A stretch of 60,140 nt of DNA from Elusimicrobiota bacterium (GTDB lineage: Bacteria > Elusimicrobiota > Elusimicrobia > UBA1565 > UBA9628): the NCBI GenBank assembly GCA_026388095.1, contig JAPLKL010000039.1, forward strand, positions 1 to 60,140. The letters are read 5' to 3'. The notes beneath the pieces were generated by a model that had not been told where the DNA came from, made no database searches, and saw nothing but the letters and a program-made list of their open reading frames with translations. Position 1 is the first letter of the stretch. Each line of letters begins with the position of its first letter. The position numbers and the translations under genes are program-made. Positions 29,506 to 37,984 of the stretch are shown piece by piece.

Positions 29506-30276
29506 GTGATTATTTTGCTACACTCACGTCTTACGGGATACAAGAGAACGATCGCGCCGGCCCTGGAGTGCCCCTTCCAGCCGGGAGAGCACTGCCGCTC
29601 CTGCGACTGCAAGAGACGCTGCTTCTTCAATTTCCTCTCGCCGGAATCCCTGAGGCGCTTCCGTCTCGAACGCCGGATGCGCCGCTACAAGGCCCATCAG
29701 TTCATCTTCCAGGAAGGCGAACAGCCTCAGGGCGTCTTCATCCTCTGCGTCGGCGACGTCAAGATGACCAAGGCCGACGACCGCGGCCGCGAGCTGAACC
29801 TGATGTATCTCTCCTGCGGGGACTTGGTGGGGGAGGTCCCCTTCCTGGCCGCGGAGCCCTACTGCGCCTCGGCCGAGACCCTGCGCGAGTCCGTGATCTG
29901 CTTCCTGCCCCGCGAGCTGGTCGAATACTTCAGCGCCCACGAGCCGGAGTTCTCGCGCCGGCTGGTGCGCCGGGTCAGCCGCTTCGTATGCAAGACCATG
30001 GACCGCGCCTTCGGCTTCGCCTTCCGGGGGGCCGACTCCCGGCTGGCCAGCTTCCTCCTCACGATCAAGGCGCCGCCGGCGTCGGCGGTGGCCCTGCCCT
30101 GCCACGGCAAGTTCGAATACAGCCGCCGGGAGATCGCGGAGAACCTGGGGCTCTCCCCGGAGACCGTGATCCGGACCCTGTCATCCTTCCAGCGCCGGGG
30201 CCTCATCCGGCTCGACGGCAAGGCCATCGAGATACGCAACCGCCCCGGGCTGGAGACCGTCGCCGCGGAGCATTGA
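29506..30276 (+). CDS. FNR/CRP-family transcription regulator, copy 1
   Basis: This regulator of about 250 residues has a cysteine-rich N-terminus (CPFQPGEHCRSCDCKRRC), a cyclic-nucleotide-type beta-roll domain (EGEQPQGVFILCVGDVKM) and a C-terminal winged helix (YSRREIAENLGLSPETVIRTLSSF). The five clustered cysteines could bind an iron-sulfur cluster, as in FNR, though their spacing differs. The start is uncertain. Copy 2 begins ATG-GGA-TAC; the same position here is ACG (29533), so GTG 29506 (GGAG 12 bases upstream) or TTG 29515 is needed. Confidence 0.9.
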   Translation: MIILLHSRLTGYKRTIAPALECPFQPGEHCRSCDCKRRCFFNFLSPESLRRFRLERRMRRYKAHQFIFQEGEQPQGVFILCVGDVKMTKADDRGRELNLMYLSCGDLVGEVPFLAAEPYCASAETLRESVICFLPRELVEYFSAHEPEFSRRLVRRVSRFVCKTMDRAFGFAFRGADSRLASFLLTIKAPPASAVALPCHGKFEYSRREIAENLGLSPETVIRTLSSFQRRGLIRLDGKAIEIRNRPGLETVAAEH

Positions 30277-30292
30277 GCCGTCCTCCCGAGAC

Positions 30293-30306
30293 CTGACCGG
30301 AGTCAT
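30293..30306. promoter_or_regulatory. FNR-type palindrome (box D) upstream of the second FNR-like gene
   Basis: CTGAC-CGGA-GTCAT has the same TGAC-N4-GTCA core and the following TCATACT as box E. Its centre is about 64 bases before the start site predicted from TATAGT (30352-30357). It lies in the 91-base gap between the two regulator genes, suggesting copy 2 has its own controlled promoter. Confidence 0.55.
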
Positions 30307-30351
30307 ACTTTTCAGGTGCCTCCTATCATTGTTGATTCCTCCGGCGCGCGT

Positions 30352-30357
30352 TATAGT
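30352..30357 (+). promoter_or_regulatory. -10 element of the second FNR-like gene
   Basis: TATAGT ends exactly 10 bases before ATG 30368, the same spacing as at 1845 and 31148. It implies an RNA with about four untranslated bases. No Shine-Dalgarno sequence is present. Confidence 0.5.
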
Positions 30358-30367
30358 ATTGCTCCCT

Positions 30368-31111
30368 ATGGGATACAAAAGGACGCCGGCCCCCGCTTTG
30401 ACCTGCCCATTCCAGCCGGGCGAGCACTGCCGCTCCTGCGACTGCCGCAGGCGCTGCTTCTTCAACTTCCTATCCCCCGGCTCCCTGAAGCGCTTCCGGG
30501 CCCAGCGCCAGATGCGCCGCTACAAGACCCATCAGTACATCTTCCAGGAGGGAGAGCAGCCCCAGGGCCTGTTCATCCTCTGCGTCGGCGACGTCAAGAT
30601 GACGAAGTCGGATCAGCGCGGCCGCGAGCTGACCTTGGCGTACCTCTCCTGCGGGGACCTCGTAGGCGAAGTCCCCTACCTGGGCGCGGAGCCCTACTGC
30701 GCCTCGGCCGAGACCATGCGGGAGTCCGTGGTCTGCTTCCTGCCGCGAGAGCTCATGGACTACCTAGCCGACCATGAGCCGGAGCTCCACCGCCGGCTCC
30801 TGCGCCGGGTCAGCCGATTCCTCTGCCGGACCATGGACCGCGCCTTCGGCTTCGCCTTCCGTTCCTCGGAATCCCGGCTGGCGAACTTCCTGCTCACCAT
30901 CAAGCCGCCGCCGGCGCCGGTGGCCGCCCTGCCCTGCAAAGGGAAGTACGATTACAGCCGCCGCGAGATCGCCCAGAACCTGGGCCTCTCCCCGGAGACC
31001 GTGATCCGGACCCTGTCCTCTTTCCAGAGCCGCGGCCTCATCCGCCTCAACGGCAAGGACATCACGGTGCGCAACCGGACCGCCCTGGAGAGCGTCGCCC
31101 GCGAGAGCTAG
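30368..31111 (+). CDS. FNR/CRP-family transcription regulator, copy 2
   Basis: This 247-residue protein is a close paralogue of the preceding one, evidently a tandem duplication. The N-terminal cysteines are C13, C21, C24, C26 and C30. The sensor domain and dimer helix follow, then the helix-turn-helix (YSRREIAQNLGLSPETVIRTLSSF). In the recognition helix the Glu and Arg that read TGA in FNR are kept (PETVIR), while the FNR serine is isoleucine. That fits the aTGAY half-sites found in this window. It probably controls the cytochrome genes that follow. Confidence 0.92.
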   Translation: MGYKRTPAPALTCPFQPGEHCRSCDCRRRCFFNFLSPGSLKRFRAQRQMRRYKTHQYIFQEGEQPQGLFILCVGDVKMTKSDQRGRELTLAYLSCGDLVGEVPYLGAEPYCASAETMRESVVCFLPRELMDYLADHEPELHRRLLRRVSRFLCRTMDRAFGFAFRSSESRLANFLLTIKPPPAPVAALPCKGKYDYSRREIAQNLGLSPETVIRTLSSFQSRGLIRLNGKDITVRNRTALESVARES

Positions 31112-31128
31112 AGGCGCGGGGCCTGACA

Positions 31129-31137
31129 TGCTAGAAT
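31129..31137 (+). promoter_or_regulatory. Extended -10 element of the CbcL-like gene 1
   Basis: TGCTAGAAT, identical to the element before the Rieske gene, ends 10 bases before ATG 31148. A TGAC half-site (31124-31127) lies just upstream but lacks its partner. This makes the large cytochrome operon separately transcribed from the regulator genes, with a very short leader. Confidence 0.5.
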
Positions 31138-31147
31138 CTCCGCGCTC

Positions 31148-33880
31148 ATGAATCGGAAGATTCTCCTCATACCGGCCGCCCTGCTGTTCTGCCTGCCGGC
31201 TGCGGCCGGCACCCCTGAGGACGAGGCCTGCCTGGGCTGCCACGCCGACCGCGCCAGCGGCGCGCCCCAGATGCCGGTGGCGAAGCTCCAAGCCTCGGTG
31301 CACAAGGACCTCGGCTGCACGGTCTGCCACGCGGGCAAGGACGGCTACCCGCATGAGCCCAAGACCCCGCCGGTCGCCTGCGGCTCCTGCCATGCCGAGC
31401 CGCAGAAGCTCTTCGACGACAGCCTGCACGGCAAGGCCCTGGCCAAGGGCGACTCCCTGGCCCCGCGCTGCCAGAACTGCCACGGCAGCCACGACATCGT
31501 CCCGGTGCGCAGCCCCGCCTCCGCGGTCTCCCCCGTCCGGATCCCTTTTGTCTGCGGCTCCTGCCACCGGGAAGGCTCCCCGGTCCAAAAGCAGAGGCAC
31601 ATACACCAGCAGAACATCCTGGAGAATTACTCCGAGAGCATCCACGCCGAGGGCCTGCTCAAGAAGGGCCTCAGCGTGGCCGCGACCTGCGCCTCCTGCC
31701 ACGGCAGCCACCACATCCTCCCGCACACGGACCCGCGCTCCAGCATCGCCCGCGGCAACATCACCCAGACCTGCGAGCGCTGCCACGCACTCATCGAGGA
31801 GCAGCACCGCAAGATCATCAACGGCCAGCTCTGGGAGAAGTCTCCCAACAAGGTCCCGGTCTGCGTGGACTGCCACCAGCCGCACAAGGCGCGCAAGGTC
31901 TTCTATGACCAGGGCATGGCCGACCGCGACTGCCAGCGCTGCCACTCCCAGCCGGGCCTCAAGTCCCGCGACGGCCGCCCCATGACGGTGGACGCGGCCC
32001 AGGCCAAGGGCTCGGTGCACGCCAAGATCGCCTGCGCCCAGTGCCACGCCAGCGTCACGCCGTCCCACAACCGCCCCTGCGACACCGCGCGGCCGGTGGA
32101 CTGCTCCGTCTGCCACAACGACCAAGTGGCGCAGTACCGCGGCAGCGTGCACGGCACGCTCCTGGCCAAGGGCGACCGCAACGCGCCCGCCTGCGTGGAA
32201 TGCCACGGCAAGCACGGAATCCTCAGCCGCAAGGACAGCCGCTCCGCGACCTATCCGACCAAGGTCCCGGACCTCTGCGCGCGCTGCCATCGGGAGGGCG
32301 AGAAGGCGGCGGTGCGCTACCAGGGCACCCAGCACCAGATCACCCGGAGCTACATCGAGAGCGTGCACGGCAAGGGCCTGCTCAAGAGCGGCCTGACGGT
32401 CACCGCCACCTGCACCTCCTGCCACACCGCCCACGGCGAGCTGCCGGCCTCGGATTCGCGCTCCACGGTCAACAAAGATAACGTGGCCAAGACCTGCTCC
32501 CAGTGCCATTTCGGCGTTTACGACCAATACATCCAGAGCGCCCACTCCCCCGCCGTGGCCGGGCCCGGCAAGAAGGTCCCCGGCTGCAACGACTGCCACA
32601 CCGCGCACACCATCCGCCGCACGGACCAGGAAGGCTTCCGCCTCGACGTCATGTCCCGCTGCGGCGGCTGCCACGCAGGTGTGGCCAAGTCCTATTTCGA
32701 GACCTACCACGGCAAGGTCTCGCAGCTCGGCTACGCCAAGACCGCCAAGTGCCACGACTGCCACGGCGCCCACGACATCTTCAACATCAACGACCCGCGC
32801 TCCCACCTGAGCCGCCGCAACATCGTGGAGACCTGCCAGAAGTGCCACCCGGGAGCCACGCGCCGCTTCGCGGGCTACCTGACCCACGCCACGCACCACG
32901 ACCCGTACAAGTACCCGCTGATCTTCGGCACGTTCTGGGCCATGACCGCCCTGCTGGTAGGGACCTTCGGCTTCTTCTGGCTCCACACGCTGCTCTGGCT
33001 GCCGCGCGCGCTCCAGCTGCGCCGCGAGCATCCCCCCAAGCCCTACGACCCCGCGCGGCCCCAGTTCGTGCGCTTCCCGCTGATGTACCGGTGGCTGCAC
33101 GGGCTGCTCATCACCTCCTTCCTCTGCCTGGCCGCGACCGGGATGACGCTGAAGTTCTCCTACACCCCGTGGGCGCAGGCCCTCTCGCGCCTGCTGGGAG
33201 GCTTCGAGAGCGCCGGCTTCATCCACCGCGCGGCCGCCCTGCTGATGTTCGGCCTGTTCAGCACCCACGTCTGGGACCTGCTCACGCGCAAGCTCCAGTC
33301 GGCGGGCTCCTGGAAGGCCCTGCTCCTGGGGCCCGACACCATGCTCCCGACCCTCAGGGACGCCGCGGAGTTCCGGGACACCCTCAAGTGGTATCTGGGA
33401 CGCGGGCCTCACCCCCGCTACGGACGCTGGACCTACTGGGAGAAGTTCGACTATTTCGCGGTCTTCTGGGGCGTGACCATCATCGGCTGCTCGGGGCTGA
33501 TGCTCTGGATGCCCGAGACCTTCACGCGGGTCCTGCCCGGCTGGCTCATCAACGTGGCCACCATCATCCACAGCGACGAGGCGCTGCTGGCCACGGGCTT
33601 CATCTTCACCGTGCACTTCTTCAACACCCACCTGCGGCCCGACAAGTTCCCCATGGACCTGGTCGTCTTCACCGGACAGATGCCCCTGGAAGACATGAGC
33701 CGCGAGCGTCCGCAGGAGTACGAGGCGGTCCAGGCCGCCGGGAAGCTCTCCGAGCGGACCTCCGCCCCCCTGCCCCTCTACCTGGTGAAGACCCTGCGCG
33801 TCTTCGCCTGGGGCGCTCTGGGCGCGGGCTTCTGCATCATCATCGGGATCATCTATGCCATGCTCTTCGCCTATCGCTAG
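31148..33880 (+). CDS. CbcL-like fusion: 19-heme cytochrome c plus membrane cytochrome b domain
   Basis: This 910-residue protein has a signal peptide (KILLIPAALLFCLPAAAG), then nineteen CxxCH motifs from CLGCH (residue 28) to CQKCH (about 573). A C-terminal membrane part of about 300 residues has the pattern of diheme b561/FdnI-type subunits (YRWLHGLLITSFLCLAATG; STHVWDLL; TVHFFNTH). The arrangement matches CbcL of Geobacter, a quinol dehydrogenase for extracellular respiration, but CbcL has about nine c-hemes. It likely takes electrons from quinol to periplasmic carriers. Its stop codon lies in the CTAG at the edge of a MITE. Confidence 0.9.
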   Translation: MNRKILLIPAALLFCLPAAAGTPEDEACLGCHADRASGAPQMPVAKLQASVHKDLGCTVCHAGKDGYPHEPKTPPVACGSCHAEPQKLFDDSLHGKALAKGDSLAPRCQNCHGSHDIVPVRSPASAVSPVRIPFVCGSCHREGSPVQKQRHIHQQNILENYSESIHAEGLLKKGLSVAATCASCHGSHHILPHTDPRSSIARGNITQTCERCHALIEEQHRKIINGQLWEKSPNKVPVCVDCHQPHKARKVFYDQGMADRDCQRCHSQPGLKSRDGRPMTVDAAQAKGSVHAKIACAQCHASVTPSHNRPCDTARPVDCSVCHNDQVAQYRGSVHGTLLAKGDRNAPACVECHGKHGILSRKDSRSATYPTKVPDLCARCHREGEKAAVRYQGTQHQITRSYIESVHGKGLLKSGLTVTATCTSCHTAHGELPASDSRSTVNKDNVAKTCSQCHFGVYDQYIQSAHSPAVAGPGKKVPGCNDCHTAHTIRRTDQEGFRLDVMSRCGGCHAGVAKSYFETYHGKVSQLGYAKTAKCHDCHGAHDIFNINDPRSHLSRRNIVETCQKCHPGATRRFAGYLTHATHHDPYKYPLIFGTFWAMTALLVGTFGFFWLHTLLWLPRALQLRREHPPKPYDPARPQFVRFPLMYRWLHGLLITSFLCLAATGMTLKFSYTPWAQALSRLLGGFESAGFIHRAAALLMFGLFSTHVWDLLTRKLQSAGSWKALLLGPDTMLPTLRDAAEFRDTLKWYLGRGPHPRYGRWTYWEKFDYFAVFWGVTIIGCSGLMLWMPETFTRVLPGWLINVATIIHSDEALLATGFIFTVHFFNTHLRPDKFPMDLVVFTGQMPLEDMSRERPQEYEAVQAAGKLSERTSAPLPLYLVKTLRVFAWGALGAGFCIIIGIIYAMLFAYR

Positions 33881-35981
33881 CAGGCTGCTGATAAAGTCCG
33901 TTCTGCGAGCGCCCGGCGGCCGTTTGCCGGGCGCAACCGACGCGCGCAAGCGCGGCGGCAGAACCCATCCGATCGGTCGAACGAAGGATGGCGCCTTCGG
34001 CGCGACTGGCGAGCCTTCGGCTCGCCAGTTCGTTTTTGGGACCGTATACACTCTGTGGCCGGCCACAGTGTGTATACGGTATGCGAGCGGAGATCTCTGG
34101 CGGGTTTGTCAGCAGCCCGCTAGGACTCTGAGGCTGGCCGCTTCGGCCGCTCTGCTGCTGCTCTGCGCCGGCGCCCGCGCGGCCGAGGAAGCCTGCCTGG
34201 GCTGCCACCAGAACAAGGACATGGCGGCCCAGGCACCCCAGGCGGCGGCCGCCAAGTTCTCGCGCTCGGTGCACCAGGCCCTGGGCTGCGCCGGCTGCCA
34301 CCAGGGCAAGGACGAAGTGCCCCACCCCAAGAAGGCGCCGGCGGTCTCCTGCGCCGGCTGCCACCAGAAGAGCTCCGGCGCCATCCGCGCCTCGGACCAC
34401 GGCAAGCTCCTGCTCAAGACCAAGTCCGGGGCAGCCCTGTGCGTCGCCTGCCACGGCCCCCCCCATGAGCTGCGCAAGGTCTCCGACCCGGACTCTCCGG
34501 TCAGCCGGACCCGCATCCCCGACACCTGCGACTCCTGCCACAAGAAGATGGACTTCAAGGGCAAGTTCGGCGTGGAGCCGTTCGCCAGCTACGCGCAGAC
34601 CGTGCACGGCAAGGCCCATCTCATCGGCAAGAACCCGAAGGCCGCGGTCTGCACGGACTGCCACGGCGGCCACAGCCTCGACTTCTCCAGCGACTCCCGC
34701 AGCCGCGCCAACAGGTTCAACATCCCCAAGACCTGCGGCCGCTGCCATCCCGGGCCTCTGGCCCTCTACTCCCGATCCATCCACGGGAAGAAGTCCGCGG
34801 CCGGAGTGAAGGACGCCCCGGTCTGCACGGACTGCCACGGGGAGCACAACATCAAGGGCCAGCGCGAACCCGGCTCCATGGTCTTCACCGGCTCCATCGT
34901 CAAGACCTGCAGCGGCTGCCACGGCTCGGAGAAGCTCATCGCCAAATTCGGCATGCCCCTGGACCAGGCCAAGGCCTACCGGGACGGATACCACGGCGTG
35001 GCCTTCACCGCGGGCAACCTCGCCGCGGCCAACTGCGCCTCCTGCCACCGCCACCACGACATCCTGCCTTCCAACGACCCCGACTCCTCCGTCAACCCCC
35101 GGAACCTGCAGAAGACCTGCGGGGCCTGCCACCCCCGCGCCGGGGACCTGGTCAACCTGGGCAAGGTGCACACCTCCGCCGCCGCGGCCGCGCGCGACCT
35201 CCCCGAGCAGGTCATGCGCCTGGTGCGCCAGAGCTACATCCTGCTCATCGTGCTCACCATCGGCGGGATGCTGGCGCACAACCTGCTGGACCACAAGCGC
35301 AAGCTCCTGCTGGGCCCCTCGGCGCACGCCCACGACCCCCGGGCCCCGCGCCTGAGCCTCAACGAGCGGCTCCAGCACCTGGTCCTGCTGGCGTCCTTCA
35401 CGGGCCTGGCCTACACCGGGTTCTGCCACACCTTCCCGGAGTCGGTCCTGGCCCGGTACGTCTTCTCGGGTGCTGCGGGCGCGCACTGGCGGTCCTGGCT
35501 GCACCGCGCCTTCGCCGTGGTCTTCGTCGTCCTGGGGGCCTACCATGCGGCCTGGCTGGCCATGGCCAAAGAAGGCCGAGGCGAGGTCCGGGAGATGTTC
35601 CCGCGTTGGCAGGACTTCCTGGACTTCCTGCGGCTGCAGCGGTACAATCTCCTGCAGCGAGGACTGCCCCCGCGTTTCGGCCGATTCAGCTACATGGAGA
35701 AGGCCGAGTACCTGGCCTTGGTCTGGGGCAGCGGGGTCATGGTCGCTACGGGCTGCGTGGCCTGGTTCCGGGACGTCTCGCTGCGTTTACTGCCCAAATG
35801 GTGCATAGACCTATGCCTGCTCATCCACTTCATGGAGGCCATCCTGGCCTGCCTGGCCATCTTGGTCTGGCATGGCTACTGGACCGTGTTCGACATCGAC
35901 GTCTATCCCATGAACTGGGCCTGGATCACAGGCAAGCTCAAGCTCGGCTCAGCCGAGGCGAGCCATGACGAGCAGCCATAA
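33855..35981 (+). CDS. CbcL-like fusion 2: 11-heme cytochrome c plus cytochrome b domain, 5' end split by a MITE
   Basis: The functional part starts with a signal sequence (RTLRLAASAALLLLCAGARA), followed by eleven CxxCH motifs and a C-terminal b-type membrane domain like that of the preceding gene. No normal start lies directly before the signal sequence, because a MITE ends there. The frame runs open through the MITE to ATG 33855 inside the previous gene. Removing the 243-base insertion gives MPCSSPIARTLRLAAS..., a normal signal peptide. Today the protein would carry 81 extra residues before the signal, unless GTG 34068 or a nearby CTG is used. Confidence 0.85.
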   Translation: MPCSSPIASRLLIKSVLRAPGGRLPGATDARKRGGRTHPIGRTKDGAFGATGEPSARQFVFGTVYTLWPATVCIRYASGDLWRVCQQPARTLRLAASAALLLLCAGARAAEEACLGCHQNKDMAAQAPQAAAAKFSRSVHQALGCAGCHQGKDEVPHPKKAPAVSCAGCHQKSSGAIRASDHGKLLLKTKSGAALCVACHGPPHELRKVSDPDSPVSRTRIPDTCDSCHKKMDFKGKFGVEPFASYAQTVHGKAHLIGKNPKAAVCTDCHGGHSLDFSSDSRSRANRFNIPKTCGRCHPGPLALYSRSIHGKKSAAGVKDAPVCTDCHGEHNIKGQREPGSMVFTGSIVKTCSGCHGSEKLIAKFGMPLDQAKAYRDGYHGVAFTAGNLAAANCASCHRHHDILPSNDPDSSVNPRNLQKTCGACHPRAGDLVNLGKVHTSAAAAARDLPEQVMRLVRQSYILLIVLTIGGMLAHNLLDHKRKLLLGPSAHAHDPRAPRLSLNERLQHLVLLASFTGLAYTGFCHTFPESVLARYVFSGAAGAHWRSWLHRAFAVVFVVLGAYHAAWLAMAKEGRGEVREMFPRWQDFLDFLRLQRYNLLQRGLPPRFGRFSYMEKAEYLALVWGSGVMVATGCVAWFRDVSLRLLPKWCIDLCLLIHFMEAILACLAILVWHGYWTVFDIDVYPMNWAWITGKLKLGSAEASHDEQP
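33877..34123. mobile_element. MITE-like palindromic element, copy 1 (247 bp including both CTAG ends)
   Basis: The ends are 19-base inverted repeats (CTAGCAGGCTGCTGATAAA and its complement, two mismatches). Both edges are CTAG, which fits a YTAR-type target duplication as made by IS5-group elements. The interior is a series of hairpins, including a 40-base palindrome with one mismatch at 34041-34080. It has no coding capacity of its own. A longer copy lies at 46690-47148. The insertion is 243 bases net, so the reading frame through it stays open. Confidence 0.8.
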
Positions 35982-37038
35982 TATAAAGGAAGGCCGCAGG
36001 CCCGCAGCGCCGGCGGAGCGGGGCGCAAGATTCCTCGCTTCGCCGCGCCTGCTCTACTGGCTGCTTCCCGCCCTCATGCTGCTGAGCACGGCCGGGACCC
36101 TCGTCCCGCAGGGCGAGACGCCGGCTTGGTACGCCGGCCGGTTCGGGCCCTGGGCGGGCCTGCTGACGCTCTGCCGGCTCGACGACATCTATCACTCCGG
36201 TCTCTTCACATTCCTGCTGGGCCTTCTGGGCCTCAACTTGGCCCTTTGCACCTGGCAGCGCCAGATCCACGCGGGCGCGCGGCGGGACGTGCTCCTGACC
36301 CACGCGGCCGTCTTCACCATCCTGGCCGGCGGCATGATCACCGGGCTCGCGGGCCGGCGCGGCAGCCTGCCCCTCAACGTGGGCCAGACCAAGGACTCGG
36401 TCGAGGGCAAGCCGGGATTCACGCTGCCGTTCTCCGTCAAGCTCGAGGACTTCCACATCGACTTCTACGGCTCCGGGCTCCACCGCCTCACCATCACGGA
36501 CCGCAAGGCGGGCTGGAAGGAGACGGCCGAGGTCCAGGTGGGAGCCGCGGCCGCCTTGCGCGACGGCGCGGTGCGCGTCGCGGCGCTGGATTTCTTCCCG
36601 GATTTCGTCATCGACCAGGGCGGCCCGGCCACGCGGTCGCAGCTGCCCAACAACCCGGCCCTGCGGCTGGAGATCACGGACGCGCAGGGCGTGGAGAAGC
36701 ACTGGGCCTTCGCGCGCTTCCCCAGTTTCCACGCGGACCCCAAGAGCCGCTACGAGGTCGCCTACGAGCTGGCGCCCGGCCAGGTCAAGCAGTTCCGCAG
36801 CGAGGTGGCTCTGCTCGAAGCGGGCTGGGTGGCGGGGCGGCGGGCCATCGAGGTGAACAAGCCCTTGCGCTGGAAGGGCTACACCCTCTACCAGGCCGGC
36901 TACGACCCGGAGAACCCGGGCTTCTCAAGCCTGCTGGTGAGCCGCGACCCGGGCGTGCCGGTGGTCTACGCGGGCTTCCTGCTGCTCACGGCCGGCCTGC
37001 TCTGGACTTTCCTGCGCACAATGAGGAGGCGCCCCTAA
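35965..37038 (+). CDS. resB: System II cytochrome c maturation protein ResB (Ccs1)
   Basis: This 357-residue protein has the ResB plan: N-terminal helices (LLYWLLPALMLLSTAGTLVPQGETP and a second pair near residues 70-120), a large periplasmic domain, and a last helix with VYAGFLLLTAGLLWTFLR. With CcsA it delivers heme to apocytochromes outside the membrane. It overlaps the CbcL-like gene by 17 bases and is followed by ccsA. This places the assembly machinery inside the cytochrome cluster it serves. Confidence 0.93.
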   Translation: MTSSHNIKEGRRPAAPAERGARFLASPRLLYWLLPALMLLSTAGTLVPQGETPAWYAGRFGPWAGLLTLCRLDDIYHSGLFTFLLGLLGLNLALCTWQRQIHAGARRDVLLTHAAVFTILAGGMITGLAGRRGSLPLNVGQTKDSVEGKPGFTLPFSVKLEDFHIDFYGSGLHRLTITDRKAGWKETAEVQVGAAAALRDGAVRVAALDFFPDFVIDQGGPATRSQLPNNPALRLEITDAQGVEKHWAFARFPSFHADPKSRYEVAYELAPGQVKQFRSEVALLEAGWVAGRRAIEVNKPLRWKGYTLYQAGYDPENPGFSSLLVSRDPGVPVVYAGFLLLTAGLLWTFLRTMRRRP

Positions 37039-37039
37039 G

Positions 37040-37837
37040 ATGAGTGCGAAGATCTTGAACCTCTGCTTCGCCTGCTATCTGGCCGCCCTTATCGCCTACG
37101 CGGCGGCCTACCTGTTCGCGCGGCCAGCCCTGCGCAAGATAGGGCATGCGGCCCTGGCCGCGGCCTGGGTCCTGCAGACGGTCTTCCTGGCCCAACGCTG
37201 GCACGATTCCGGGCACGCCCCCATGGCCAACCAGTTCGAGTCCTTGGTCAGCATGTCCTGGGGCATCACCGGGCTCTGCGCCGCCTTCTGGCGTCTGGCT
37301 CCCGGGGAGTGGCTGGGCCCCGCCACCTCCGGCTTGAGCCTGGTCCTGCTGGCGGTCTGCGCCCTGCTCGACTCCGCCATCGCCCCTCTGGTGCCGGCCC
37401 TGCAGTCCAACTGGCTGCTCCTGCACGTGAGCGTCATCATGCTGGCCTACGCGGCCTTGGCCCTGTCCTTCCTGGCTTCCGCGGTCTATCTGACGGTCTA
37501 CCACGGCCGCAGCTTCCACGAGACGGCCGTGAGCCTGGACCTGTTCAACGAGCGCTCCATGTCCCTGGGCTACGTGCTGCTGACCGCGGGCATCGTGCTG
37601 GGCGCGGTCTGGGCCAACGAGGCCTGGGGCTCCTATTGGTCCTGGGACCCGAAGGAGACTTGGTCGCTGATCACCTGGATGGTCTACACCGCCGCCATCC
37701 ACCTGCGCCGGACGCACCGCTGGCAGGGCCGCCGCATGGCGTGGTTCTCCGTGGCGGGCTTCGCCGTGGTGCTCTTCACCTACTTCGGGGTCAACTACCT
37801 CATGAGCAGCATGCACTCCTACGCGGGCGCGCGCTGA
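37040..37837 (+). CDS. ccsA: System II heme export/ligation protein CcsA (ResC)
   Basis: This 265-residue protein with about eight helices carries the tryptophan-rich heme-handling motif WANEAWGSYWSWDPKETWSL. Likely heme-ligand histidines include H55 or H59 (WHDSGHAP) and the histidines near the C-terminus (AAIHLRR, SMHSY). Together with ResB it forms the cytochrome c synthase. Its start lies one base after the resB stop. It is shorter than some CcsA proteins but has all the expected helices. Confidence 0.94.
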   Translation: MSAKILNLCFACYLAALIAYAAAYLFARPALRKIGHAALAAAWVLQTVFLAQRWHDSGHAPMANQFESLVSMSWGITGLCAAFWRLAPGEWLGPATSGLSLVLLAVCALLDSAIAPLVPALQSNWLLLHVSVIMLAYAALALSFLASAVYLTVYHGRSFHETAVSLDLFNERSMSLGYVLLTAGIVLGAVWANEAWGSYWSWDPKETWSLITWMVYTAAIHLRRTHRWQGRRMAWFSVAGFAVVLFTYFGVNYLMSSMHSYAGAR

Positions 37838-37890
37838 ACATGACGTTCGTTTGACGTCCCTTTGACTCCCATTTCCTACTTTCCCCATAT

Positions 37891-37904
37891 ATGACGAAAA
37901 TCAT
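37891..37904. promoter_or_regulatory. FNR-type palindrome (box E) upstream of the MtrA-like gene
   Basis: ATGAC-GAAA-ATCAT matches aTGAY-N4-RTCAT and is followed by ACTT as in box D. Its centre is about 65 bases before the start expected from TGTTAAACT (37948-37956). A second possible promoter, TTGACT (37862-37867) with CATATA, would place the box over the transcription start. TTGTGGTATG, also seen near box A (1818-1827), follows at 37907-37916. Confidence 0.55.
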
Positions 37905-37984
37905 ACTTGTGGTATGGCACGCGCCATAGCGGCATGAAGGCATGCACTGTTAAACTTACAGGGTATTTTATGGAGGATTCAACG

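Noticed and set aside
29506-29535. ACG at 29533 as the real start of FNR-like copy 1
   Set aside because: It aligns with the ATG of copy 2, but ACG starts are rare and an in-frame GTG with GGAG upstream is available; kept only as an observation.
31124-31137. TGAC half-site upstream of the 19-heme gene as a sixth FNR-type box
   Set aside because: The second half would have to read RTCA but reads TAGA; only the promoter element is supported.
30764-34066. 1100-residue minus-strand open frame opposite the 19-heme gene
   Set aside because: Spans several recognised plus-strand genes and part of the MITE; no domain is visible in it.
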